NCBI GenBank assembly: GCA_965661165.1
Contig: CBFICL010000023.1
Coordinates: 1-20,397, forward strand
Origin: Hepatobacter sp965661165
Lineage (GTDB): Bacteria > Pseudomonadota > Alphaproteobacteria > Holosporales > Hepatobacteraceae
Direction: 5' to 3'
Length of the DNA: 20,397 nucleotides
A model generated the notes under the pieces. That model made no database searches, was not told the origin of the DNA, and saw nothing but the letters and a program-made list of their open reading frames with translations. How positions within the stretch are numbered: the stretch's first letter is position 1; each line of letters begins with the position of its first letter. Below, one piece after another: positions 1 through 6,459 of this stretch. The position numbers and the translations under genes are program-made.

Positions 1-1
1 A

Positions 2-376
2 CTGGCACATTTGATGCACCTTGATGTCGCAGAAAATCAACTTGAAGCGCTGCCTTTCACTATTGGTGATTTGTCATCTCTTTGTTGTCTTGATGTGTCT
101 CGTAATGCTCTCTATGCTTTCCCCGCCTCGTTGATGCGGTTAAAAAAACTCAAAGCCTTATATGCCTCTGAGAATGATTTAGAAAGCTTGTGTGGGCGCG
201 TGGGGGGGCTCACTGCTTTGGAGGTTCTTGATGTGTCAGACAATCACATCAACATGTTGCCCCAAGAAATATCGGGGCTTAAAGAGCTGCGCTACCTGAT
301 TGTGCATAATAATCGGCTAACCCACTCCTATCGTGGGGTGTGGCCCCATCTGATCATCATAGAGCATGAACAATAG
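2..376 (+). CDS. Leucine-rich-repeat protein, 3' end only
   Basis: The reading frame is open from the window edge to a TAG at 374-376, so the gene starts upstream and only 124 codons are seen. The translation is about five leucine-rich repeats with a 23-residue period: LxxLDVSxN followed by xLxxLPxxIxxL. Clear copies begin near LMHLDVAENQL, LCCLDVSRNAL, LKALYASENDL, LEVLDVSDNHI and LRYLIVHNNRL. The last repeat runs into a short tail ending IIEHEQ. LRR arrays form curved solenoids that bind proteins. In bacteria this repeat type is common in host-associated species and in effectors, but the function here cannot be read from the C-terminus alone. No signal peptide or catalytic domain is visible because the N-terminus is missing. 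The gene converges on uvrB with 15 bases between the stop codons. Confidence 0.85.
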   Translation: MAHLMHLDVAENQLEALPFTIGDLSSLCCLDVSRNALYAFPASLMRLKKLKALYASENDLESLCGRVGGLTALEVLDVSDNHINMLPQEISGLKELRYLIVHNNRLTHSYRGVWPHLIIIEHEQ

Positions 377-391
377 GTTCTTATCCTGCTT

Positions 392-2371
392 TTACAAGAG
401 ATCCTGTTTTTCAAGCAGACTCAGCTGATCACGTAAGCGGGCCGCTTTTTCAAAATCAAGACAAGATGCGGCCTCAAGCATGTCTTTTTCAAGTTTGTGA
501 AGATGCGCCTTCTTTGCCTTGGCCGATGTAAAGGTGGGCGATGGTTTTTCCGCTTCCTCTAAGGCATCTTTGTTGTACACCGTGGCCAAAATGTCTGACA
601 AGTCTTTCTTCACACCCTGAGGGGTGATGTTGTGCTCTTTGTTATAAGCCATTTGTTTGGCGCGGCGGCGCGTTGTTTCCTCAAGGGCGTCGCGCATCGA
701 CGGGGTAATCACATCGCCATAGAGAATGACTTTACCATGGATATGACGTGCAGCTCGCCCAATGGTTTGGATAAGCGAGGTTTTTGATCGGAGAAACCCT
801 TCTTTATCTGCATCAATAATGGCCACAAGGCTGCATTCGGGGATATCAAGCCCTTCACGTAACAAATTGATGCCTACTAGGATATCAAAATCCCCTGCGC
901 GTAATTTTTGAATAATATCGATGCGCTCAAGGGTGTCGACATCTGAATGAATATAGCGTGATTTCAGCCCCATTTCTGTGAAATAATCTTGAAGGGTTTC
1001 GGCCATTTTTTTGGTGAGTGTGGTGATGAGAACGCGTTCATGGCGCCCGGTTGTTTTGTGTATTTCTTGAATGAGGTCATCAATTTGGTCATGGGTGGGA
1101 CGCACCTCACACACAGGGTCTATAAGGCCGGTGGGGCGAATCACTTGTTCGACCACCTCGCCACCTGTCATCTCAAGCTCAAAAGGTCCTGGCGTGGCAG
1201 AAACAAAAATAGTGTCGGGGCGCATAGCCTCCCATTCTTCAAACATAAGGGGGCGGTTGTCGGCGCATGAGGGCAAACGAAACCCATGATCAGACAATGT
1301 TTTTTTGCGGCTTGCATCTCCACGATACATGGCCCGAAGCTGGGGCAGGGTGACGTGGCTTTCATCAATCATCAGCAAAGCATTGGCCGGGAGATATTCA
1401 AACAACGTAGGTGGGGGCTCACCTGGTTTGCGTCCGGTGAGATAGCGTGAATAGTTTTCAATGCCTGGGCAAGAGCCCGTGGTGGCAATAGATTCAAGGT
1501 CAAAGCGTGTGCGTTCATCAAGCCGCTGCGCCTCCACCAGCTTGTTGGCATGGCGAAGCTCTTCAAGGCGCACGGCAAGGTCTGCTTTAATATGCTTGAT
1601 GGCTTGCACGCGCGTGGGGCCAGGAATCACATAGTGGCTGTTGGGATAGATGGTGATGTGATCAAGGGTCTCGCCTTTGGTGCCTAAAAGTGGATCGATT
1701 TCCACGATGGATTCAATCTCATCATCAAAGAAGGAAATACGCCATGCCCGGTCTTCATAGTGGGAGGGGAACACCTCAAGGATATCACCGCGCAGGCGAA
1801 AGGTGCCGCGTTTCAGCACCATGTCGTTGCGTGTGTATTGCAGCTCTACCAGTTTTTGGATGGTGGTCTCGCGCGCAAAGGGAAGCGTTTTATCAATCTT
1901 GCACACCATGGCGCGATAGGATTCGGGCGAGCCAATGCCATAAATGCATGAGACGCTGGCCACCACAATGACGTCGGGCCTTTCAAGCAAAGAACGCGTG
2001 GCGCTGTGCCGCATGCGATCAATGTGTTCATTGATGGTGGCTTCTTTTTCAATATAGGTGCCGGTGCGGGGAATAAAGGCTTCAGGTTGATAGTAATCAT
2101 AGTAAGACACAAAATATTCCACAGCATTGTTAGGGAATAAGGCCTTCATCTCAGCATACAGTTGGGCCGCAAGGGTTTTGTTGGGCGCCAAAATCAAGGT
2201 GGGGCGTTGCGTTTCTTGGATCACATGGGCCATGGTGAAGGTTTTGCCGGACCCGGTAACGCCTAAAAGCGTGTGGTTCCTTTGTTTGCGTTTAAGAGCG
2301 CTCACCAACGCTGCAATGGCCCCGGGCTGGTCCCCTGTGGGCTGAAAAGAGGCATGGATGGCAAACGTCAT
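392..2371 (-). CDS. uvrB: UvrABC excinuclease subunit B
   Basis: UvrB, the damage-verifying helicase-like subunit of nucleotide excision repair. It is loaded on DNA by UvrA and recruits UvrC for the 3' incision. The protein has 659 residues (E. coli has 673) and looks complete. Visible features are a Walker A, GVTGSGKT (37-44); the beta-hairpin region starting YYDYYQPEAFIP (90-101) that clamps one DNA strand; a DESH helicase motif II (336-339); the helicase C-terminal motifs including RAGDFDILVGINLLREGLDIPE and QTIGRAARH; and a C-terminal UVR domain (LHKLEKDMLEAASCLDFEKA, about 626-645) that contacts UvrC. The ATG overlaps the TGA of the upstream ABC ATPase gene as ATGA (2368-2371), so the two are probably translationally coupled. 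No uvrA or uvrC is nearby. The identification is secure. Confidence 0.98.
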   Translation of the reverse strand: MTFAIHASFQPTGDQPGAIAALVSALKRKQRNHTLLGVTGSGKTFTMAHVIQETQRPTLILAPNKTLAAQLYAEMKALFPNNAVEYFVSYYDYYQPEAFIPRTGTYIEKEATINEHIDRMRHSATRSLLERPDVIVVASVSCIYGIGSPESYRAMVCKIDKTLPFARETTIQKLVELQYTRNDMVLKRGTFRLRGDILEVFPSHYEDRAWRISFFDDEIESIVEIDPLLGTKGETLDHITIYPNSHYVIPGPTRVQAIKHIKADLAVRLEELRHANKLVEAQRLDERTRFDLESIATTGSCPGIENYSRYLTGRKPGEPPPTLFEYLPANALLMIDESHVTLPQLRAMYRGDASRKKTLSDHGFRLPSCADNRPLMFEEWEAMRPDTIFVSATPGPFELEMTGGEVVEQVIRPTGLIDPVCEVRPTHDQIDDLIQEIHKTTGRHERVLITTLTKKMAETLQDYFTEMGLKSRYIHSDVDTLERIDIIQKLRAGDFDILVGINLLREGLDIPECSLVAIIDADKEGFLRSKTSLIQTIGRAARHIHGKVILYGDVITPSMRDALEETTRRRAKQMAYNKEHNITPQGVKKDLSDILATVYNKDALEEAEKPSPTFTSAKAKKAHLHKLEKDMLEAASCLDFEKAARLRDQLSLLEKQDLL

Positions 2372-4026
2372 GATTGCGCTGGTGAAGGTTGTGGGGATGT
2401 GGGCGCCATATCAAAATAAGATGACGCCTCAAGCAACGACCGTCCATAGGCCGTTTGGGGCTTGCGAAAAAAATCTGGGGCGTTGGCTATTTCGAGGCAT
2501 GCTCCTTGTTTGAGCACCAAAAGGCGGTGCGCCAGGGCGCGCATCACGTGCAAATCATGGGTGATCAAGAGATAGGACAGGGTGTGTTCCTCTTGGAGAT
2601 GGCGCAAAAGGGAGAGGACCTCTGTTTGTGTCACCAAATCGAGGGAGGATGTAGGTTCATCCAAAATCAACAAGGCCGGTTTAAGGATCAGGGCGCGTGC
2701 AATGGCCACCCGCTGTCTTTGCCCGCCGGAAAGCTCATGGGGATAGCGCGCTAACAAGGCCGGCTTCAGCCCCACGTCCTTCATAACATGGCGGATGCGG
2801 ACCTGTTGTTCGTGGTGTGTGATCTCTTTGTGCTGGCGTAAGCCTTCTTTGATAATGTCTTCAATCAAAAAGCGCGGGTTGAGTGACCCAAAGGGATCTT
2901 GGAAAATATATTGCAGTCGGCCCCGTCTTTGACGCAGCGCCGCGCCTTCAAGTGATAGCCAATCCTCGCTCTCAAAGGAGATGCGTCCGGTGCTTTTCAT
3001 GATGCGAAGCAAGGCCATGGCCAGGGTTGTTTTGCCCGAACCGCTTTCGCCCAACACGCCTAGGGTTTCTCCTTTTTGCATAGAAAACGTGATGTCACGC
3101 AAAAGAGGTATCCGTTGCTTGCGAAACCAATGCACACTTTGCTCCACCTCAACACTCACGTTGCTTACCTCAAGAAGCTTCTCTTGAGCGCAAAGGGAAG
3201 TGGGCGACATGCGATAATGAAAGTTTGCCACCAGGTTTTTTGTGTAAGGCGCTTGCGGTGCCTTGAGAAGGGCGGCATTTCCCTTTTCTACGCACTGCCC
3301 GTCTTTCAAGACAAACACCTTATCAGCGCACCGGGCTGCCACGCCCAGGTGGTGGGTGATCAACAAAAGGGCCATGTTGGTTTTTTTCTGCAATGCTTTG
3401 AGGTGCTTGATAAGGTCTACCTGTGTCACGACATCAAGGGCCGTGGTGGGCTCATCGGCAATTAACAATTTGGGCTGACCGGCCAAGGCCATGGCGGTGA
3501 GCACGCGTTGACGTTGCCCACCGGAAAGCTCATGGGGATAGGCATCAAGGCGGTCTGCGCCTTGCGGGAACCCCACAGACGTAAGCAACGTTTTCAAACG
3601 ATGCAAGAGGTCCTTTTTTGATAAAGAGGCGCTTTCAGGAATGGCTTCGGTGATTTGGGTGCCGAGGGTGTGGAGGGGGTTCAGGCTGGTCATAGGGTCT
3701 TGGAAGACAAACCCGATGTCACGACCGCGGATGTGGGTGAGGTGTTTGTCAGAAGCCGTGAGCAACGCGTGGCCATCAAAAAAAACCTGGCCCGAAACGC
3801 GGGCGTGGGCCGGTAACAACTTGAGCAGAGCCTTTGCAGACACACTTTTGCCCGAGCCGCTTTCCCCCAAAAAACATAAGGTCTCGCCGGTGTGAATATC
3901 AAAAGAAATGTTGTGAACAACGGTCGTGGTCTCTTTGTCGTCAGCAAAGGCTACGCCAAGGTTACGGACAGACAAAAGAGGAGAGGCGGTCACACTATTT
4001 GATTTTGGCTTCCTTGAAAGAGACAT
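2368..4026 (-). CDS. Two-NBD oligopeptide/YejF-type ABC transporter ATPase
   Basis: A fused duplicated ATPase of the dipeptide/oligopeptide importer class, like YejF, which powers uptake of peptides such as microcin C. There are 552 residues from the ATG at 4026. NBD1 has Walker A GESGSGKS (54-61), signature LSGGQ (167-171) and Walker B LLIADEPT (187-194). NBD2 has Walker A GESGSGKT (326-333), LSGGQ (432-436) and LLILDEPTS (452-460). Both switch histidines are present, but NBD1 reads THH where THD is usual. Peptide-importer traits are FQDPMTSLNP and FQDPFGSLNP plus the APYT/TAYG linkers after each NBD. The start is uncertain: the ATG at 4026 lies 32 bases inside rpmG and has no good Shine-Dalgarno; a GTG at 3993, just past the rpmG stop, would give 541 residues and still keep the first domain. 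No permease or binding-protein genes are beside it, so the partners must be elsewhere. Confidence 0.92.
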   Translation of the reverse strand: MSLSRKPKSNSVTASPLLSVRNLGVAFADDKETTTVVHNISFDIHTGETLCFLGESGSGKSVSAKALLKLLPAHARVSGQVFFDGHALLTASDKHLTHIRGRDIGFVFQDPMTSLNPLHTLGTQITEAIPESASLSKKDLLHRLKTLLTSVGFPQGADRLDAYPHELSGGQRQRVLTAMALAGQPKLLIADEPTTALDVVTQVDLIKHLKALQKKTNMALLLITHHLGVAARCADKVFVLKDGQCVEKGNAALLKAPQAPYTKNLVANFHYRMSPTSLCAQEKLLEVSNVSVEVEQSVHWFRKQRIPLLRDITFSMQKGETLGVLGESGSGKTTLAMALLRIMKSTGRISFESEDWLSLEGAALRQRRGRLQYIFQDPFGSLNPRFLIEDIIKEGLRQHKEITHHEQQVRIRHVMKDVGLKPALLARYPHELSGGQRQRVAIARALILKPALLILDEPTSSLDLVTQTEVLSLLRHLQEEHTLSYLLITHDLHVMRALAHRLLVLKQGACLEIANAPDFFRKPQTAYGRSLLEASSYFDMAPTSPQPSPAQS

Positions 4027-4165
4027 GGCGCCGGAGACGGCGGTCGTATTTTCTGACCTCCATCTTCGATGTTTGGGTTTTTGGGTTCTTTTTGGCTACG
4101 TAAAATGTGCCTGTTCCCTCTGTGCTCAGCAACTTGACCACAAGCGCCCCACGTTTTTTTGCCAT
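3995..4165 (-). CDS. rpmG: 50S ribosomal protein L33
   Basis: A 56-residue ORF, ATG at 4165 and TAG at 3997-3995. It begins MAKKRGALVVKLLSTEGTG and ends RRHVSFKEAKIK. The order STxGTGxFYVxKKNPKT, then KMxVRKYD, then HVxFKEAKIK is the signature of the proteobacterial L33 family, whose members are usually 51-56 residues. This version lacks the CxxC zinc pairs found in some L33 paralogues. L33 sits near the E site of the large subunit. It is the first gene of a leftward group: the start of the following ABC ATPase overlaps its last codons. A weak Shine-Dalgarno-like GAGG lies about 10 bases upstream, and a probable promoter is at 4199-4226. The match is strong despite the small size. Confidence 0.95.
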   Translation of the reverse strand: MAKKRGALVVKLLSTEGTGTFYVAKKNPKTQTSKMEVRKYDRRLRRHVSFKEAKIK

Positions 4166-4198
4166 TGCCTACATAACCTCACGAGAATGTCTCTCCAA

Positions 4199-4226
4199 AA
4201 TAAACAAAATCTCACACGAAGGTCAA
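4199..4226 (-). promoter_or_regulatory. Probable sigma-70 promoter for rpmG
   Basis: Read leftward, TTGACC (4226-4221) is followed after 16 bases by TTTATT (4204-4199). The first matches the -35 consensus at five of six positions, the second the -10 at four of six. The -10 lies about 33 bases upstream of the rpmG ATG, leaving a short leader. Inferred from consensus only. Confidence 0.4.
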
Positions 4227-4297
4227 GAGATTTTCCGGGGTACGAAAGAGGTCGTTAAGGTTCGGGCCTTACGTTGTGGGGGAAGGAGATAAAAGTC

Positions 4298-5020
4298 ATG
4301 ACAAAACGCGTATTCATCACAGGTGCGACGCGGGGCATCGGCGCCGCCATTGCCAAAGCTTTTGCCCAGCAAGGGCATCGTGTGGTTGTGACCTATGGCC
4401 ATGATGATGAGGCTGCCCTGTCTTTTCACCGTGATACAGGCATCGCCACGTTTAAGTGGGATATGGGTGCTTTTGACACTGCCCCTGCTTTGGTGACAGA
4501 ATTGATAAATGCCCATGGTCCTTTTGATATTCTTATCAATAATGCAGGGATTACAAAAGATGCATGGCTGGGCAAAATGGAGCCCTCTGCATGGCATCGC
4601 GTTATCGACACCAATCTTTCCTCTCTTTTTTATGTGTGTCAGGCTGTGCTTCCCCACATGGTGAACCAAACATGGGGGAGAATTGTCAATATCAGCTCGA
4701 TCAATGCTCTTAAAGGGCAAAAGGGTCAAACAAACTATGCGGCGGCAAAGGCGGGGATGCTTGGGTTCACCAAATCACTTGCGCAAGAGGTGGCGAAATG
4801 GAACATTACTGCGAATGCGGTGGCACCTGGCTATACAGACACAGATATGATGCGGGCCGTCCCGCAAGAGATTCTGGAGAAAATCAAGGCAGAGATTCCC
4901 ATGAGGCGGTTTGCTTCCGTAGAGGATGTGGCAAGCTCTGTTTTATTTTTGGCGTCTGATGCAGCTTCTTACATGACGGGGCAGACCCTGCACGTTAACG
5001 GTGGGCATTGGATGGGATAG
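4298..5020 (+). CDS. phaB: Acetoacetyl-CoA reductase-type SDR (PhaB/FabG family)
   Basis: An NADPH-dependent short-chain dehydrogenase/reductase of 240 residues that should reduce a 3-ketoacyl thioester to the (R)-3-hydroxy form. The cofactor motif TGATRGIG is at 8-15, NNAG at 81-84, and the catalytic Ser134, Tyr147 and Lys151 are in place. The stretch from NISSINALKGQKGQTNY to AAAKAGMLGFTKS and the ending NGGHWMG fit PhaB (acetoacetyl-CoA to 3-hydroxybutyryl-CoA, for polyhydroxybutyrate) better than the fatty-acid FabG, though the families are close. The ATG at 4298 is chosen because AAGGAG (4283-4288) lies nine bases upstream; an in-frame TTG at 4274 would lie upstream of that site. The gene stands alone: no phaA or phaC is visible. 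It is divergent from rpmG. Confidence 0.87.
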   Translation: MTKRVFITGATRGIGAAIAKAFAQQGHRVVVTYGHDDEAALSFHRDTGIATFKWDMGAFDTAPALVTELINAHGPFDILINNAGITKDAWLGKMEPSAWHRVIDTNLSSLFYVCQAVLPHMVNQTWGRIVNISSINALKGQKGQTNYAAAKAGMLGFTKSLAQEVAKWNITANAVAPGYTDTDMMRAVPQEILEKIKAEIPMRRFASVEDVASSVLFLASDAASYMTGQTLHVNGGHWMG

Positions 5021-5080
5021 CGTGCAACTTAAAAAATAGATTGTTTTTATTATATTATTTTTTTTTAAAATTTTTTTTTC

Positions 5081-5109
5081 TTGATTAAGGTATTGCTATT
5101 GCGCATAAA
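5081..5109 (+). promoter_or_regulatory. Probable sigma-70 promoter for the 5169/5472 unit
   Basis: TTGATT (5081-5086) is followed after exactly 17 bases by CATAAA (5104-5109). Each box matches consensus at four of six positions, and the spacer is optimal. It is the best candidate promoter for the broken gene at 5169 and perhaps for the exported protein at 5472. Consensus reading only. Confidence 0.4.
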
Positions 5110-5115
5110 AGCTAC

Positions 5116-5137
5116 CTAGGACAAAAAAGATTCCTAG
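5116..5137 (+). promoter_or_regulatory. Inverted repeat just downstream of the -10 box
   Basis: CTAGGA (5116-5121) and TCCTAG (5132-5137) form a perfect six-base stem around a ten-base A-rich loop. It starts six bases after the -10-like CATAAA, where transcription would begin. It could be an operator or a 5'-end mRNA stem. No regulator is known from the sequence. Confidence 0.3.
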
Positions 5138-5168
5138 ATGTTTATAAAATAAACAATAGAGGGTGGTT

Positions 5169-5396
5169 ATGTTGAAAAACAAGTGGGTGTTTCTGTTATT
5201 TTTGGTTATTTTTGGTACATCTGTGTGTTTTTAGAGATGTTCTTCTGGTGTAATCTTGGAAGATGTTCTCCTAGGGGGCGATCCATCAAAGGTGGTTATG
5301 AACGTTGAGCGTGGTGCCGCCTATGTATATTTTATGAAGAGTTTTGAGTTCTGTGTAAGGAGCTCATCCTTTCTTAGGTTTTTTTTGAAAACCTGA
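5169..5396 (+). pseudogene. Broken small exported-protein gene, probable relative of the next gene
   Basis: An ATG at 5169 follows a purine-rich GAGGG ribosome site and opens MLKNKWVFLLFLVIFGTSVC, a textbook signal peptide start. A TAG stops it at 5232-5234 after 21 codons. In the same frame the sequence stays open for 53 more codons to a TGA at 5394-5396 (SSGVILEDVLLGGDPSKVV and on). The order of an MLKxK start, a hydrophobic stretch, a Cys, then a (K/E)DVL...DP(N/S) segment resembles the start of the gene at 5472 (MLKKKYL..., KDVLDDPNSG). This suggests a tandem duplicate that decayed by a nonsense mutation and truncation. Alternatives are a real 21-residue peptide or leader ORF, or chance. 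The similarity is short, so confidence is modest. Confidence 0.42.
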
Positions 5397-5412
5397 GGCC
5401 TGTGTACTCAGG
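5373..5412 (+). promoter_or_regulatory. Two overlapping, mutually exclusive hairpins
   Basis: CTTAGGTTTT (5373-5382) can pair with AAAACCTGAG (5388-5397): ten base pairs with one G-U, around a five-base loop. Part of the second arm, CCTGAG (5392-5397), can instead pair with CTCAGG (5407-5412). The two folds exclude each other. They lie about 60 bases upstream of the 5472 start codon. There is no T-run after either, so they are not classical terminators. A regulatory role is only a possibility. Confidence 0.25.
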
Positions 5413-5471
5413 GCGGTGTTGCTGTTTTGGGTATATCTAAAATGTGTATTAAATGAGGGGGGAAATCCTTT

Positions 5472-6290
5472 ATGTTGAAAAAAAAATATCTGACCTATTG
5501 TGTGATCAGCGTGTTTTCTTTGGGCGCGGAGCTGTGTGCTGGCTCTTTTAAAGATGTGCTGGATGATCCAAACTCTGGATGGGCAGGAAAAGCATCCACT
5601 GTGGGCGTCGTGCCGTGTCAGCAGGTGACAAAATATGTGTTACCTGAAGGCAAAACCCTTGAAAAGAACCTCTTTCCCACACCTTCAGAAGGCAACCCAG
5701 CGCGAAGCTGGCTTGTGGTGACCGTGACAGATGGCAAGCCTGTAAAAGACACGGTAACCGATTGGTTCGCCAAAGGTATGTCTGCTGATTATGCCCTTGA
5801 TGATGGGGGGTTGTATCGCCTGTTCCCCGAAAACTTTGACTTTAGCGAGCGCGTGTCTCAAATGTCGGGTAAACATAACAAGCAAGCGGTCAATGTGTTG
5901 GTGAATGCCTTGGCCTGGTCCGAATTAGAAAAAGATAAGCATGTTCCTTTTTTGAATGCCGTTATCAAGAAGCATGATCTCAAAGAAGCCATGACGATGT
6001 TTGTGTTGCGTAATTCAGAGAGCAAAGGACATGCCGCCGGACATCTTTCGGGTATGGAAAAGCTAGAAGGCGTGGTACGGACTCTAACGCCGCAGAATGC
6101 TGAGCTAGATGACGCCAACAAGACCTATTTGGAAAACCAGAAAGCGCGGCTTAAAGGCCATCAATCTTCTCTCGAAGCGATGGAGGCGTTTTTGAATCCG
6201 TCAAGCGCCAGTCCTGTGGAAACCGAAGCTGCAAGTGCAGACCCCAGCGGTGCCGCTTCTGTGGAGGTGTCTGTAAAGATTCATAACTAA
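5472..6290 (+). CDS. Unknown exported protein, 272 aa
   Basis: Family not recognised. The ATG at 5472 follows a GAGGGGGG ribosome site (from about 5454). The first 23 residues are a signal peptide: basic MLKKK, a hydrophobic core, and an ELCA cleavage-like end before GSFKDVLDDP. Only one Cys (C49) remains in the mature chain, and no lipobox is seen. The middle (about 75-185) looks like a folded mixed domain with LVVTVTDGKPVKDTVTDWF and YRLFPENFDFSERV. It is followed by a charged helical part (about 195-240) and a Ser/Ala/Glu-rich tail. There is no membrane segment besides the signal, so it is probably periplasmic or secreted. A possible decayed copy lies just upstream, and a good terminator follows at 6358-6394, so the gene is probably expressed alone. 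Confidence 0.8.
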   Translation: MLKKKYLTYCVISVFSLGAELCAGSFKDVLDDPNSGWAGKASTVGVVPCQQVTKYVLPEGKTLEKNLFPTPSEGNPARSWLVVTVTDGKPVKDTVTDWFAKGMSADYALDDGGLYRLFPENFDFSERVSQMSGKHNKQAVNVLVNALAWSELEKDKHVPFLNAVIKKHDLKEAMTMFVLRNSESKGHAAGHLSGMEKLEGVVRTLTPQNAELDDANKTYLENQKARLKGHQSSLEAMEAFLNPSSASPVETEAASADPSGAASVEVSVKIHN

Positions 6291-6357
6291 TCTTATTGAA
6301 CAACAAATCTTTGGGTGGTGCTGTCAGCCTATGGTTTACCGTACCCCCTCTTGCCTG

Positions 6358-6394
6358 TCTCGCAGCCCTCGTTAAGGGGGCGCGAGATTTTTTT
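6358..6394 (+). terminator. Rho-independent terminator after the 5472 gene
   Basis: TCTCGC (6358-6363) pairs with GCGAGA (6382-6387), and CCCT (6366-6369) with AGGG (6375-6378) inside, around loop CGTTA. Seven T's follow at once (6388-6394). The T-run is on the + side only, so it serves the 5472 gene, 67 bases upstream, and not prfA. Confidence 0.8.
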
Positions 6395-6459
6395 ATGGGC
6401 AGACCCCTCAAAGGGTAGCTTTTCCGGTGGCTTTTTCCTTTAAACCGCTGTTTATGCGC

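Larger units (their letters stand above)
5021..5168. other. AT-rich intergenic stretch
   Basis: This spacer after phaB begins with a very AT-rich part (about 5031-5080) containing runs of nine or more T separated by AAAA. It may hold a weak, T-rich terminator for phaB, but no GC stem precedes the T-runs. The promoter and hairpin listed separately follow. No ORF with coding character is seen in it. Confidence 0.5.

Noticed and set aside
4223..4729. 168-codon leftward ORF
   Set aside because: Antisense to phaB, whose motifs and ribosome site are clear.
5229..5237. Programmed read-through or selenocysteine/pyrrolysine-like recoding of the TAG at 5232
   Set aside because: No recoding element is visible and the downstream frame is short and degenerate; a nonsense mutation is simpler.
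6358..6394. Bidirectional terminator also serving prfA
   Set aside because: The T-run exists only in the + direction; on the leftward transcript the hairpin is not followed by U's.
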